NCBI GenBank assembly: GCA_963676415.1
Contig: OY781097.1
Location: 1,116,001 to 1,180,000, forward strand
Length of the DNA: 64,000 nucleotides
From: G963662905 sp963676415
Lineage (GTDB): Bacteria; Bacteroidota; Bacteroidia; Bacteroidales; WRLA01
Direction: 5' to 3'
Positions within the stretch are counted from its first letter, which is position 1, and each line of letters starts with the position of its first letter. The notes under the pieces are model-generated. The model ran no database searches. It was not told where the DNA came from and worked only from the letters and a program-made list of their open reading frames with translations. The position numbers and the translations under genes were made by a program. Below are positions 1 to 9,599 of the stretch, one piece after another.

Positions 1-1
1 C

Positions 2-2113
2 AAAGAGTCTCCTTTTGTTGTTGTTTTTGATACCGCCAGGCCACAGCCTGTTGATCAAAAATTTCATGTCAATATCATCAACGAAAACGAATTTCACCTA
101 GAAGCAGAAGGAGAAAACATTAAAATGTACAGCTTCCTGGATGATGAAATACTGAAGCATGACGACAAAGATGTTACTGCAAAAAAAATCTCAATAAACA
201 AGGATTTCCGCTTTGGCGAGACTATTGAAACAGGGGATTACAGCTTCCGTATTGAACTCAGTTCCAATTATGATCCCGAGCTGCACAACAGCCGAAAAAT
301 GTATTTCCAGTTCAATATGCTGGACAATATGGTGAAAATGATGCGCGGTTTTGATATTGAACCCATCAATAAAGATGCCTCCATTATCGAAATCAAGCTC
401 AAAGGCAATAATGTAAAGAAATCTGTTGATTTTCTCAATGAGCTCACCAAGCAGTACCTGAACCGTCAGTTGGAAAAGAAAAACCAAATTGCCACAAAAA
501 CGATTGAATTTATCGATAAAGAAATTGTAGGCATACTTGATTCCTTGAATTCTGCGGAAACCAAACTGGAAAATTTCAGGACAGAGAACAAAATTATGGA
601 GCTCAGCTTTGAGGCCAATCAGGTTTTTGAATATATGAACCAGCTCGATCAGGAAAAAGCACAGCTCATTGTTAAAAACAAATACTATAACTACCTGAAA
701 AAGTACGTTACAGAAAACAGTGAAATCGACCAACTGCTTGTCCCTTCGAGCATGGGCATTGAAGATCCGCTCTTAGGCAACCTGATTGCGGAGCTTGTAA
801 AACTCGCTGATGAACGCTCGGCCCTGCTGATTAACTCCCGTAAGAAAAACCCTGCAGTAGCTGTTGTTGATCAAAAAATTGAAAGCGCCAAGCGCAACCT
901 GCTCGAAAACATCAAAAACATTGTTAATGCCTCAGAAATTGCAATTAATGATATTGACCAGCGCATCGCAGAGCTCAACAGCCGCCTGCAATCACTGCCG
1001 GCAAGCCAGCGGAAACTTTTGACCTACAAACGTGAATTTGAACTGAGCAACACACTTTATACCTTCCTTTCACAAAAACGTGCCGAAGCTCAAATTACGA
1101 AAGCTTCCAACCTGCCCGATAATGAAGTGATTGACAGGGCGATGGAAATCGGTCAATCAGCTGTTTATCCAAAGAAGAGCCTCAATTATATGATCGCGCT
1201 TATCTTGGGACTGATCCTACCCGCAGTATATATTTATCTCAAAGATTTCTTCAATGACAAAATTGTAGATCGTAAGGACGTTGAAAACGCCACCAATATC
1301 CCGATTATCGGTCACATCATCCACAGTACGCGCGAAAGCAAAGTTGTTGTTGCCGATTCGCCTAAATCTTCCATTTCAGAATCCTTCCGCTCGGTGCGTA
1401 CCAACCTGCAATACATGGCCAAAGGAAAAGACAAGCAGGTTATCCTGATTACTTCGGATATTGTAAGTGCCGGTAAAACATTTACTTCCATCAACCTGGC
1501 TTCCATTTTTGCCATGTATGGTAAAAAAACGCTTCTGATGGGTTATGACCTTCGTAAACCGAAGATCTATCAGGATTTTGGTCTGACCAATACCGAAGGA
1601 ATCAGCTCCTATCTGATTAATAAAAGTAAATACGAAAACATTATCCAGCAGTCGCCCATTGAAAATTTGGATATTATTATGGCAGGGCCTGTCCCTCCAA
1701 ACCCGGCTGAGCTTATTGCTTCCGAAAAAACAGGAGAACTCATGAGCCGCCTTAAGGAAGAGTACGATTACATAATCCTTGATACGCCTCCTGTTGGTTT
1801 GGTAACAGACGCTTTCCTGCTTATGAAATATACAGACAGCAACGTGTTTGTTGTACGCCAGGGCTATACAAATAAAAAAGTATTTGCCGGAATTATACAG
1901 GACGTTGAAAAACGTGAAATCCCAAATACCAGTATCCTGATCAATGACGTGAAATTAAGCAAAAACGCTTATGGTTATGGATATGGCTACGGTTACGGAT
2001 ATGGTTACGGATATGGTTACGGATATGGATATGGTTATGGATATGGTTACTACAGCGACGACAAAAATGCTGCACGCGAATCCGTATTGAAACGTATCTT
2101 CCGCAAATCTTAA
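2..2113 (+). CDS. Wzz-type chain-length regulator fused to BY-kinase (5'-truncated by window edge)
   Basis: The frame is open from base 2, so the N-terminus lies outside the window. The visible protein has a periplasmic Wzz-like region, a long coiled-coil stretch (about 470-1100), a membrane segment near 1180-1230 (residues YMIALILGLILPAVYIYL), then a cytoplasmic MinD-like BY-kinase domain. The Walker A region (about 1453-1483, ending SAGKT) lacks the usual first glycine. Walker A' (GYDLRKPK) and Walker B (IILDTPP) are clear. The C-terminus is a Tyr-Gly repeat with about 15 tyrosines, the expected autophosphorylation cluster. Family role: control of length and export of capsular or exopolysaccharide by cyclic autophosphorylation. 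Nearby MBOAT/AlgX acetyltransferases fit a polysaccharide locus. Confidence 0.93.
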   Translation, partial: KESPFVVVFDTARPQPVDQKFHVNIINENEFHLEAEGENIKMYSFLDDEILKHDDKDVTAKKISINKDFRFGETIETGDYSFRIELSSNYDPELHNSRKMYFQFNMLDNMVKMMRGFDIEPINKDASIIEIKLKGNNVKKSVDFLNELTKQYLNRQLEKKNQIATKTIEFIDKEIVGILDSLNSAETKLENFRTENKIMELSFEANQVFEYMNQLDQEKAQLIVKNKYYNYLKKYVTENSEIDQLLVPSSMGIEDPLLGNLIAELVKLADERSALLINSRKKNPAVAVVDQKIESAKRNLLENIKNIVNASEIAINDIDQRIAELNSRLQSLPASQRKLLTYKREFELSNTLYTFLSQKRAEAQITKASNLPDNEVIDRAMEIGQSAVYPKKSLNYMIALILGLILPAVYIYLKDFFNDKIVDRKDVENATNIPIIGHIIHSTRESKVVVADSPKSSISESFRSVRTNLQYMAKGKDKQVILITSDIVSAGKTFTSINLASIFAMYGKKTLLMGYDLRKPKIYQDFGLTNTEGISSYLINKSKYENIIQQSPIENLDIIMAGPVPPNPAELIASEKTGELMSRLKEEYDYIILDTPPVGLVTDAFLLMKYTDSNVFVVRQGYTNKKVFAGIIQDVEKREIPNTSILINDVKLSKNAYGYGYGYGYGYGYGYGYGYGYGYGYGYYSDDKNAARESVLKRIFRKS
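1970..2047 (+). repeat. Tyr-Gly dipeptide-coding hexanucleotide repeat (13 units)
   Basis: Thirteen consecutive TAY-GGN codon pairs encode (YG)13, followed by Tyr-Tyr. Third bases vary (tat/tac, gga/ggt/ggc), so the repeat is kept at protein level as well as DNA level. It forms the phosphorylatable tail of the BY-kinase and could change length by slippage. Confidence 0.95.
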
Positions 2114-2138
2114 GAAAACTACTTTTTATAGATAAAAG

Positions 2139-2178
2139 CGGGCAAATTCTCCTTAATTTTGGGGTTTTGCCCGTTTTT
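2139..2178 (+). terminator. Rho-independent terminator after the BY-kinase
   Basis: An 8-bp GC-rich stem (CGGGCAAA at 2139-2146 with TTTGCCCG at 2166-2173) is followed by a T run. It separates the kinase gene from mreD. Confidence 0.85.
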
Positions 2179-2202
2179 CGTTAAAGAAACCAGAAATTAT
2201 TT

Positions 2203-2721
2203 ATGATCAGGGATGCCATTATTTATTTTTTTGTCCTAATTGCCGTTCAGGCTCTTATCCTGAACAATATATACCTGTTCCACTTTGTAACGCCGATCAT
2301 TTATATATACTTCATCCTGAAGTTGCCCTTCGACACGCCCGCCTGGTTGCAGCTTTTATCCGCTTTTGCAATGGGAGTCGTACTTGACATCTTTACCTCA
2401 ACACCAGGGCTTCAGGCGTCTGTTTGTGTTTTCACCGCTTTTGTGCGTCCGTTTATCATCCGTGCTCTTCGTTCAGGAAGGGAATATGAACCGGGATTGG
2501 TGCCGGGGTTCCGCGATAATGGAAGCCGATGGTTTTTAATTTATAGTATCATTCTCATTGCTATACACATTGCCGGTTTAACACTCCTTGAAAACTTTGG
2601 GAGCAGCTCTGATCTTCAAATATTTTATCGCTGGATATTTAACCTGGCCACATCCTTTCTACTCATCCTGATGTTGGAGTTATTTATTTATTCTTCAGGC
2701 AGGAAAAAGCATGTCTATTAA
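2203..2721 (+). CDS. mreD: Rod shape-determining protein MreD
   Basis: A 172-aa polytopic membrane protein. The N-terminal part (QALILNNIYL, YIYFILKLPFDT, VVLDIFTSTPG, FVRPFIIRAL) is typical of Bacteroidota MreD, the membrane partner of MreC in the elongasome that guides lateral peptidoglycan synthesis. Four to five hydrophobic segments are visible. It lies directly after a terminator and about 30 kb away from mreC (31730-32566, opposite strand), whereas mreC and mreD normally adjoin. No mreB, pbp2 or rodA is near it. It starts at an ATG 25 bases after the terminator T run; the next gene has its own -7 element. Confidence 0.82.
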   Translation: MIRDAIIYFFVLIAVQALILNNIYLFHFVTPIIYIYFILKLPFDTPAWLQLLSAFAMGVVLDIFTSTPGLQASVCVFTAFVRPFIIRALRSGREYEPGLVPGFRDNGSRWFLIYSIILIAIHIAGLTLLENFGSSSDLQIFYRWIFNLATSFLLILMLELFIYSSGRKKHVY

Positions 2722-2772
2722 CAAAATTGAAATATTTATCATTGATATATCTGCATCATTGTTGGGTTTTCT

Positions 2773-2780
2773 TAACTTTG
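2773..2780 (+). promoter_or_regulatory. -7 promoter element (TAACTTTG) for the first MBOAT gene
   Basis: Exact match to the Bacteroidota TAnnTTTG element, 28 bases upstream of the ATG at 2809. No convincing -33 TTTG is visible. Confidence 0.55.
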
Positions 2781-2808
2781 TCCGCTAATTTTAAGCTAAT
2801 TCAGGCAG

Positions 2809-4230
2809 ATGGTTTTTAGTAGTGCTTTGTTTCTCTTGATTTTCTTGCCGGCATTCTTAATTGCCTACCATATTGTACCAAATTGGTTTAAAAATATCCT
2901 ATGCCTCCTTTTTAGTATTATTTTTTATGCTTGGGGCGCTCCCAAATTTCTATTCCTTGTTTTACTATCAACCATTTTAACCTTCTTTTTGGTAAAAGGG
3001 CTTCACAAAGAGATTTTAAAACCCAGAAAACGATTATTACTGACAGCTGCTGTAGGTGTCAACCTGGGTTTGTTGCTGTATTTTAAATATGCAAACTTTT
3101 TTGTGGAAAACCTAAACAGCTTTTTATCTGCACTTGGTTTCAATCATATTGCCTGGACAGCTGTAGCCTTACCAGTAGGCATTTCTTTTTTCACCTTCCA
3201 ATCATTAACCTACGCTGTAGATGTTTATCGGGGAGTACATGCCCCCTTGAAAAGGCTAACTGATTATATGCTGTATATTCTGATGTTCCCGCAAATGATT
3301 GCAGGCCCTATTGTACGTTTCAACACCATTGCTGATCAAATTGTAAAACGCTCGGCATCAGCAGAAGACCGTCTGGCAGGTTTTTACCGCTTCGGAATTG
3401 GTTTGGCAAAAAAAGTACTGATCGCTAATGTTATGGGTGAAGTAGCTGATAACGTTATGGCTATGGATTATGCCTCTATTAACTCCAGCACAGCCTGGCT
3501 TGGGATACTGGCTTATACCTATCAAATATATTTTGATTTTAGTGGGTATTCAGATATGGCCATCGGGATTGGGCGCATGATCGGTTTCCGTTTCCCTGAA
3601 AACTTTAATAACCCCTATGTCTCCGGCTCCATTACTGAATTTTGGCGCCGGTGGCACATCACGCTCGGCGCATGGATGAAAGACTATTTATACATTCCGC
3701 TAGGAGGCAACCGGGTTAAATCAAAAACCCGTTTATACTTCAACCTGGGCTTTGTTTTCCTGATTTCCGGACTCTGGCATGGTGCTTCATGGAATTTCGT
3801 GCTATGGGGTGCTTTTCATGGGGCTTTCCTGATACTGGACCGTATTTTCTTGTTAAAATTATTAGACCGCATTGGCAAATATCCATCCGTACTCATCACT
3901 TTCTTTCTGGCTATCATGGGATGGGTTCTTTTCCGGGTTGAAAATTTTGATGATGCCCTGATATATTACCAAAGGCTATTTGCTTTTGATTTTGGTTCCC
4001 CTTTGCTTCATGAATACCCCCGCTTTTTCCTGATGTTGCCGTTTGCTGTACTATTCTCATGGGTAACCCTAACGAAATTTGGTCTAAAATTCCAGAGTGT
4101 GTTCTTTTATGAGAAACTAAATACTAGCAAATCCATATTAATGTTTGTCCTCATATTGTTATTAATCATCATCTCTCTGGCTTCAATTACAAGCTCTGGC
4201 TTTAACCCATTCATTTATTTCCGCTTCTAG
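2809..4230 (+). CDS. MBOAT-family membrane O-acyltransferase (AlgI/PatA-like), copy 1
   Basis: A 473-aa polytopic membrane protein of the MBOAT family, which moves acyl (usually acetyl) groups across the membrane onto surface polysaccharide. Diagnostic stretches are EFWRRWHITLGAWM (His283), YIPLGGNRV and GLWHGASWNFVLWGAFHG with the expected catalytic His324. About ten hydrophobic helices are present and the length is normal. Its stop lies 2 bp before the AlgX-like gene, so the two form one transcription unit. It is a clear paralogue of the MBOAT at 15759-17177; both start MVFSS and end PFIYFRF. The acceptor polymer is unknown; context (BY-kinase upstream) suggests an exported polysaccharide. 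Confidence 0.93.
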   Translation: MVFSSALFLLIFLPAFLIAYHIVPNWFKNILCLLFSIIFYAWGAPKFLFLVLLSTILTFFLVKGLHKEILKPRKRLLLTAAVGVNLGLLLYFKYANFFVENLNSFLSALGFNHIAWTAVALPVGISFFTFQSLTYAVDVYRGVHAPLKRLTDYMLYILMFPQMIAGPIVRFNTIADQIVKRSASAEDRLAGFYRFGIGLAKKVLIANVMGEVADNVMAMDYASINSSTAWLGILAYTYQIYFDFSGYSDMAIGIGRMIGFRFPENFNNPYVSGSITEFWRRWHITLGAWMKDYLYIPLGGNRVKSKTRLYFNLGFVFLISGLWHGASWNFVLWGAFHGAFLILDRIFLLKLLDRIGKYPSVLITFFLAIMGWVLFRVENFDDALIYYQRLFAFDFGSPLLHEYPRFFLMLPFAVLFSWVTLTKFGLKFQSVFFYEKLNTSKSILMFVLILLLIIISLASITSSGFNPFIYFRF

Positions 4231-4232
4231 TC

Positions 4233-5546
4233 ATGAAAAAAGAGAGAATCCAAAGCATATTATTTATCCTGATTATCGTATTGCTATGTGCTCCGGCAAT
4301 CCAGTATTCTATCCATATTTTTAACATTCAATTTTTAAGCGGTGCTTCAACGAAGACTGGATATGAGAAAATCAAGCTCAAAACCTGGTTTGATGCCGAA
4401 TACCAGCAGAACACAGACCAATGGGTAAATGAAAACTTTGGCTTTCGCCCTCTTTTTGTCCGGCTTAACAACCAATTGGAGTATAGCCTGCTAAAGAAAA
4501 TTAACGCCAGAAACGTTTACGAAGGTAAAGATAAATACCTTTTCCGGTTTTATCAGCCAAACCAAAAATACACCACAAAATTTCGTGGTAAGAAATGGCT
4601 TGACGAAAAAGTGAAAAAATTTCAATTTGTCTACGATACACTTAAAAGCCTCAATAAGCATTTTGTTCTGGTTATTGCTCCCGGAAAGCATTATTACCAT
4701 GCAAATTTACGTCCTGACTCAAACAAAGGATATGAAGATCAGCCCAATAATTACAAGCTAATCTGCAAAGCAATGGATGAGCACGGAATCCCGTATATTG
4801 ATTTCAACAAATGGTTTCTAAAACAAAAAGATACCATCAGCTACCCTGTTTATTCAAAAGGGGGAATCCACTGGACACAACTTGCCTCTTTTCATGCGAT
4901 GGACTCTTTAGTGCAGTTCATGAAAGCCACGAGCAAGGAAGACTTCCCAGAAATTGGCCTGGGTGAAGCAAAAACACGTGAAAAACCCTGGTCTCCTGAT
5001 ATCGACATCTACAAAGCCTTAAATATTTTCACGAAATGGGATGAACTGGATATTAAATATGCTAAACTACTGCCTGATACGACTTTTTCAAGAAAACCAG
5101 ACGTGCTTATTGTTGCAGATAGCTATTTTCACGCACCTTCCTGGAGTAAAATACCAAAAAAGTATTTCTCTGAAAACTATGCGTTTTGGTATTACAACCG
5201 GCAAGCTTATGATTGTAACAGTCATTTATTTGCGAATACGGAAGACCTTTTTCTGGAAGATGAATTAAATAAAAGAGAGTATTTTGTAATCCTCTCTACA
5301 ATAATGAACCTTGAAAACTTTGGATGGGGGTTCATTGACCAACTATACAGCTATTACAAAGGTACTTATAAGCAAAAAAAGAAGCTATCTGAAGAAGAGT
5401 TGAATATCAGAAGGATTATAAATACTATTAAATCAAGGCCTCCATGGTTAAATTCCGTTAAAAAGAAAGCAGGTAAAAGAGGGATTAGCCTGGATTCTAT
5501 GCTGAGAATAGACGCTAAATACATGATTAACAAAGAAAAAAAATAA
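4233..5546 (+). CDS. AlgX/AlgJ-like SGNH-type O-acetyltransferase partner, copy 1
   Basis: A 437-aa protein with an N-terminal signal anchor (residues about 5-25) and an AlgX/AlgJ-like SGNH domain outside the membrane. Visible motifs are LVIAPGKHYYH, GGIHWTQLASF (a GxHW form of the usual DxHW motif) and LIVADSYFHAP holding the likely catalytic Ser. It would accept acetyl groups from the MBOAT partner encoded 2 bp upstream and pass them to polysaccharide. The last 45 residues (about 393-437) form a small module, I..IK..P.WL..VK.KA...GI.LDSML..DA, which recurs in the second AlgX copy and in the GH16-like lipoprotein at 17204-19192. The start ATG is two bases after the preceding stop. Confidence 0.87.
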   Translation: MKKERIQSILFILIIVLLCAPAIQYSIHIFNIQFLSGASTKTGYEKIKLKTWFDAEYQQNTDQWVNENFGFRPLFVRLNNQLEYSLLKKINARNVYEGKDKYLFRFYQPNQKYTTKFRGKKWLDEKVKKFQFVYDTLKSLNKHFVLVIAPGKHYYHANLRPDSNKGYEDQPNNYKLICKAMDEHGIPYIDFNKWFLKQKDTISYPVYSKGGIHWTQLASFHAMDSLVQFMKATSKEDFPEIGLGEAKTREKPWSPDIDIYKALNIFTKWDELDIKYAKLLPDTTFSRKPDVLIVADSYFHAPSWSKIPKKYFSENYAFWYYNRQAYDCNSHLFANTEDLFLEDELNKREYFVILSTIMNLENFGWGFIDQLYSYYKGTYKQKKKLSEEELNIRRIINTIKSRPPWLNSVKKKAGKRGISLDSMLRIDAKYMINKEKK

Positions 5547-5586
5547 GCCAATTCGCAATATTGCAAGCTGATCCGCAAATTTTAGA

Positions 5587-5618
5587 TTTGCATAATTATC
5601 AGGCTTATGCTACTTTTG
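5587..5618 (+). promoter_or_regulatory. Bacteroidota promoter for the adenylate cyclase
   Basis: TTTG at 5587-5590 and TACTTTTG at 5611-5618 with a 20-bp spacer match the -33/-7 pattern of Bacteroidota primary sigma promoters. The -7 element ends 19 bases before the ATG at 5638. Confidence 0.75.
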
Positions 5619-5637
5619 GTAAAAATCTTCACTTTGG

Positions 5638-7734
5638 ATGAAAACGAAACGGATTCCACGTTTTTTTGGTTTTAGAATTTATGCAGCATCCACCGCAATT
5701 TATATGATGCTGGTGTTTCCGTCCCTGCTGATTGTTTTTGTGCAGAACATGCCCAAAATGGAGCAAATAAGCTCCGTGCTATCAGATGTTCACCCACAAA
5801 ACGACAGCACCGGCAGCCTAAATGACACCACTTTCAACATTAACCCAGTCAGTATGAGTGTTGATACACTTACCAGCACTTTGGACACCTTAGATAATTC
5901 CAGGATTCATCTGCAGCGAACCGGCGATAATTCATCGAATGAATCATTGCTTAATGAGGCCATTAATCTGTATTTTATTTTGCTGGCGGTATCATTTCTT
6001 CTCGGTTGGGCTTTTAATTATCCTTTCAAACGATATGTGCGCCGAAAACGAAAACACAAAAAAATCTCATCCGGCCTCTTCCGGTTTTGTAAATCATTTC
6101 TCCTAAAGGCGCCGCTTATCAATACGGGTATATTGCTGATTACCTATGGCATAACTAATGCCAATATGTTTTTTTATCTCCAGCAGCCCAACCAGTTTGA
6201 TAATGAATTTGCCTTCCTGATCTACAAACAGTTTTTCTACGTATCCTTTATTGCCAGCATAATGGCAATTTTGTTTGTGTACTTCTGGACGAAACACCGC
6301 GTGCACCTCAAGCATCTTCATTTTTTCTTCTCAGAAGATGAGCTGCGCAAAAGAATTTTCCGCGAAAAAGCCGGGAAAGTGGGCACTCGCCTTTGGATTA
6401 GCTCAGCCATGACAACCCTGCTCCCCTTAATCATTGTCATTATTTATCTCTATCGCAGCTCAACGAGCCTGGCTGATATGGGGCTGGTTTTTGAAAATCT
6501 CACAGCAGAGCAAAACCAAATCCTTTTTGGGCAATACGCCAATTTCCCATGGATGATCAACGCTTTCAGCGATATCGACCCCAAAGACATCAGTTTTGTG
6601 AATGCCCCCGATAAATTTTTAATGTTCGCAGGGATTTATGCAGGCATTTTCATCTCCCTGCTCTACATTCTGTTCTTTGTGAAATGGACCACTGAGGATA
6701 TTGTTTATCCCGTAAAAGAGCTGCTTTCCAATATGCAAAAAACCGGCCAGGGCGATCTGAGCAGTTTCAGCATTGTGCGTACCAATGATGAAATCGGTGA
6801 ATTGACCGAAGGTTATAATGATATGGCACAAAAAATCCGCGATTATATTGCCAATATCAGCCGCATGAACGAAGCCTATTACCGTTTTGTACCGCGGCAA
6901 TTTCTTGAATTTCTCGGAAAAGACAATATCACGGACATTAAGCTGGGCGATCAGATACAAAAAGAGATGTCGGTGCTTTTTACTGATATCCGTTCATTTA
7001 CCAGTCTTTCGGAACAGATGACGCCTGCTGAAAATTTCAATTTCATCAATAATTACCTTGGCTTGATGGAACCGGTAATCACACATCATGGCGGTTTTAT
7101 TGATAAATTTATTGGCGATTCCATTATGGCCCTTTTCCCCGGAAATGTGGAGGATGCAATTAATGCTGCTGTTGAAATGAGACGAACGCTCAACGACTAT
7201 AACCTCATCCGTGAAGCGGAAGGACGCCAGGCGATCAATACCGGGATCGGCATCCATACCGGAAACCTGATGCTTGGTGTTGTTGGAGGAATCGGGCGCA
7301 TGGAAGGCACCGTGATTTCTGATGCCGTAAACTTGGCTTCCCGTCTTGAAGGACTCACAAAACTCTATGGGACCAGCATCATTATCAGTCAGGACACGCT
7401 TATAAAACTCAATAATCCTACAGCATACAACTACCGTTTCCTCGATGTGGTGAAAGTACGCGGAAAAAAAGAATCCGTTTACATTTTTGAAATCCTCGAT
7501 GGGCTGACCGATCGTGCCAAAGAGCTGCGTATTGCTACCCGAAAAGCTTTTGGCGAAGGGCTTGATGCATATAAATCAAAGAATTTCCAACAGGCAAAAA
7601 TCGTTTTTGAAAAAGTTCTGGCTCAAAACCCCAACGATCAGGCCGTGCAGCTTTATATAGAACGTTGCAATGACAATATCCTAAACGGAATTCCGGAGGA
7701 CTGGGACGGCGTAGAAGTTATCAATACCAAATAG
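5638..7734 (+). CDS. Membrane class III adenylate/guanylate cyclase with HAMP and C-terminal TPR-like tail
   Basis: A 698-aa protein. Order: N-terminal membrane helix (about 13-35), a periplasmic Ser/Thr-rich stretch, several further membrane helices (about 105-350), a HAMP-like linker (VYPVKELLSNM to IRDYI, about 362-402) and a class III cyclase domain (about 440-625). Metal-binding Asp450 lies in FTDIRSFTS and Asp494 in FIGDSIMALF; a Lys lies in IDKF, and NLASRLE carries the Asn/Arg pair, so the enzyme looks active. EGTVISDAVN has an Asp at the base-selecting position, which favours ATP. The last 70 residues resemble a TPR (AYKSKNFQQAKIVFEKVL). It probably couples an envelope signal to a cyclic nucleotide; the ligand is unknown. 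Confidence 0.92.
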   Translation: MKTKRIPRFFGFRIYAASTAIYMMLVFPSLLIVFVQNMPKMEQISSVLSDVHPQNDSTGSLNDTTFNINPVSMSVDTLTSTLDTLDNSRIHLQRTGDNSSNESLLNEAINLYFILLAVSFLLGWAFNYPFKRYVRRKRKHKKISSGLFRFCKSFLLKAPLINTGILLITYGITNANMFFYLQQPNQFDNEFAFLIYKQFFYVSFIASIMAILFVYFWTKHRVHLKHLHFFFSEDELRKRIFREKAGKVGTRLWISSAMTTLLPLIIVIIYLYRSSTSLADMGLVFENLTAEQNQILFGQYANFPWMINAFSDIDPKDISFVNAPDKFLMFAGIYAGIFISLLYILFFVKWTTEDIVYPVKELLSNMQKTGQGDLSSFSIVRTNDEIGELTEGYNDMAQKIRDYIANISRMNEAYYRFVPRQFLEFLGKDNITDIKLGDQIQKEMSVLFTDIRSFTSLSEQMTPAENFNFINNYLGLMEPVITHHGGFIDKFIGDSIMALFPGNVEDAINAAVEMRRTLNDYNLIREAEGRQAINTGIGIHTGNLMLGVVGGIGRMEGTVISDAVNLASRLEGLTKLYGTSIIISQDTLIKLNNPTAYNYRFLDVVKVRGKKESVYIFEILDGLTDRAKELRIATRKAFGEGLDAYKSKNFQQAKIVFEKVLAQNPNDQAVQLYIERCNDNILNGIPEDWDGVEVINTK

Positions 7735-7756
7735 GCGGTCTTCTTTTCTTCTTTCA

Positions 7757-7764
7757 TACATTTG
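7757..7764 (+). promoter_or_regulatory. -7 promoter element (TACATTTG) for ispG
   Basis: Exact TAnnTTTG match 13 bases upstream of the ispG ATG; no clear -33 element. Confidence 0.5.
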
Positions 7765-7777
7765 CAGCAAAAAAGCG

Positions 7778-9454
7778 ATGTACCGTAATTTTAAAAGCCG
7801 CGAAATCCTCATAGGGTCGCTTGCATTGGGTGGTGATAATCCTGTGCGCCTGCAATCCATGACATCTGTTAACACAATGGATACCAATGCTATTATTGCT
7901 CAAAGCATTCGGATGGTTGAAGCCGGAAGCGAACTGGTGCGCATTACGGCACCCGGCATACGGGAAGCGGAACATCTCGCAGTGATCAAACAGAAGCTGC
8001 AGGAAAAAAACTACGACATCCCTCTAATTGCAGACATTCATTACAGTCCAAAAGCCGCCGAAGCCGCAGCACGAATTGTTGAGAAAATCCGCATCAATCC
8101 CGGCAACTATACGGACAAAAAACGAGGCAAAACACATTGGACCGAAAAGGAGTATAATGACGATATTGCGCGCATTGAAGAACGGCTTTTCCCTTTGATC
8201 GAAATTTGCAAATCCAATAATACGGCAATGCGCATTGGTTCAAACCAGGGGTCTTTATCAGAACGGATTATGGCGCACTATGGCGATACTGTTGAAGGTA
8301 TGGTGGCTTCGGCGCTTGAATTTGTGCGCATCTGCCGCAGGCACGATTATCACCGGATTATACTCAGCATGAAATCGAGCAACACACAAACTATGCTGGC
8401 CGCAACACGGCTTTTGGTGCAGCAAATGATGGATGAAGGCATGGATTATCCACTGCACCTGGGCGTAACCGAAGCCGGCGAGGGTCAGGACGGACGCATA
8501 AAATCGGCTTTGGGAATTGGTAGCCTGCTCAACGAAGGGATTGGCGATACCATTCGAGTTTCCCTGACCGAAGACCCTGAATTTGAACTGCCTGTAGCCC
8601 GTAAAATCGTGGAGTTAAACCCTCCTCAAAAGCTTGATGATCCTAATAAATGCGGCCCGGTTTTTTATTTCGAAAGAAGAAAATCAAAAGAGAACAGTAA
8701 TATAGGTGGCCAAAAATTACCACAAGTCATCAGCCGCAATCCGCAATCAAAAACCAAGGCCGATTACATAATAATCGAAGATGCCCGAAAGCACGTGCAG
8801 ATTCAAAATCAACACGAGATATTACCTGCTGTTATAATTGACGAAATAAATGCAGGAGAAAAAATTACCGAACAAGATGTCATCATTGCCCACTTAAAAG
8901 ACCTTAAAGAATTTGAAAGCCTTTTTGCTACACTCAAAGCCTCGGCCAACGAAAACCCTGTTATCCTTGCGCCTGATTTTGATTGCGAAGACAAAGAAAG
9001 TTATCAGCTGAAAATGTCTTCACTGGCAGGCAATTTACTGAGCCGCGGGCTTGGCGACGGTGTTTTCCTGCAAAGCCGCTATCACGATGAGGCCTTCTGC
9101 ACTGAAACGGCTTTTGCTATCCTGCAGGCAGCACGAAGAAGGTTTTCAAAAACCGAATATATCAGTTGCCCTTCTTGTGGCCGCACTCAGTTTAATATCC
9201 AAAAAGCTGTGCAAAAAGTACGGGAAGCCACAGAACATTTGAAAGGTATTACCATTGGCGTGATGGGCTGTATCGTGAATGGCCCTGGAGAAATGGCCGG
9301 TGCAGATTATGGGTATATCGGTGCAGGCGGAGGAAAAGTTGTACTCTTTAAAGGCAATAAAGCAGTAAGCGAAAAAATTGAGGAAGATAAAGCCATTGAT
9401 GAACTTGTGCAGCTTATAAAAAAATATGGCGACTGGACCGATCCCGATCGTTAA
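7778..9454 (+). CDS. ispG: 4-hydroxy-3-methylbut-2-enyl diphosphate synthase, large three-domain type
   Basis: A 558-aa IspG (GcpE) that converts MEcPP to HMBPP in the MEP isoprenoid pathway. The N-terminal TIM barrel is clear (VRLQSMTSVNTMD, LIADIHYSP, RINPGNY, AMRIGSNQGSL). The C-terminal [4Fe-4S] domain has the Cys pair in SCPSCGRTQFN, the third Cys in GVMGCIVNGPGE, and the Glu ligand. Between them, about residues 285-440, lies the extra A* domain found in Bacteroidota, Chlamydia and plants; it looks less conserved and somewhat short here. Start ATG follows a -7 element closely. Electron donor not encoded nearby. Confidence 0.96.
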   Translation: MYRNFKSREILIGSLALGGDNPVRLQSMTSVNTMDTNAIIAQSIRMVEAGSELVRITAPGIREAEHLAVIKQKLQEKNYDIPLIADIHYSPKAAEAAARIVEKIRINPGNYTDKKRGKTHWTEKEYNDDIARIEERLFPLIEICKSNNTAMRIGSNQGSLSERIMAHYGDTVEGMVASALEFVRICRRHDYHRIILSMKSSNTQTMLAATRLLVQQMMDEGMDYPLHLGVTEAGEGQDGRIKSALGIGSLLNEGIGDTIRVSLTEDPEFELPVARKIVELNPPQKLDDPNKCGPVFYFERRKSKENSNIGGQKLPQVISRNPQSKTKADYIIIEDARKHVQIQNQHEILPAVIIDEINAGEKITEQDVIIAHLKDLKEFESLFATLKASANENPVILAPDFDCEDKESYQLKMSSLAGNLLSRGLGDGVFLQSRYHDEAFCTETAFAILQAARRRFSKTEYISCPSCGRTQFNIQKAVQKVREATEHLKGITIGVMGCIVNGPGEMAGADYGYIGAGGGKVVLFKGNKAVSEKIEEDKAIDELVQLIKKYGDWTDPDR

Positions 9455-9573
9455 CATTTAAGTGCAGCCAGTTCCTCTAAACCTTTGCAAACAGCACATA
9501 TACAGAAGAATATACCCATTCTCCCAATAAGTGCAACCGATGCCGTTTGGACGATTTTCGTAATTCTCTGGAG

Positions 9574-9581
9574 TATTTTTG
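9574..9581 (+). promoter_or_regulatory. -7 promoter element (TATTTTTG) for the phosphoesterase gene
   Basis: Matches TAnnTTTG and ends 18 bases before the ATG at 9600. It overlaps an in-frame TTG at 9579, which argues that TTG is not the start. Confidence 0.5.
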
Positions 9582-9599
9582 CATCAAAATTCTTCTGAG

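Noticed and set aside
1970..2053. Short tandem repeat that might suggest a CRISPR or satellite
   Set aside because: Six-base period in frame encoding Tyr-Gly within the BY-kinase; no spacers. No CRISPR array was seen anywhere in the window.
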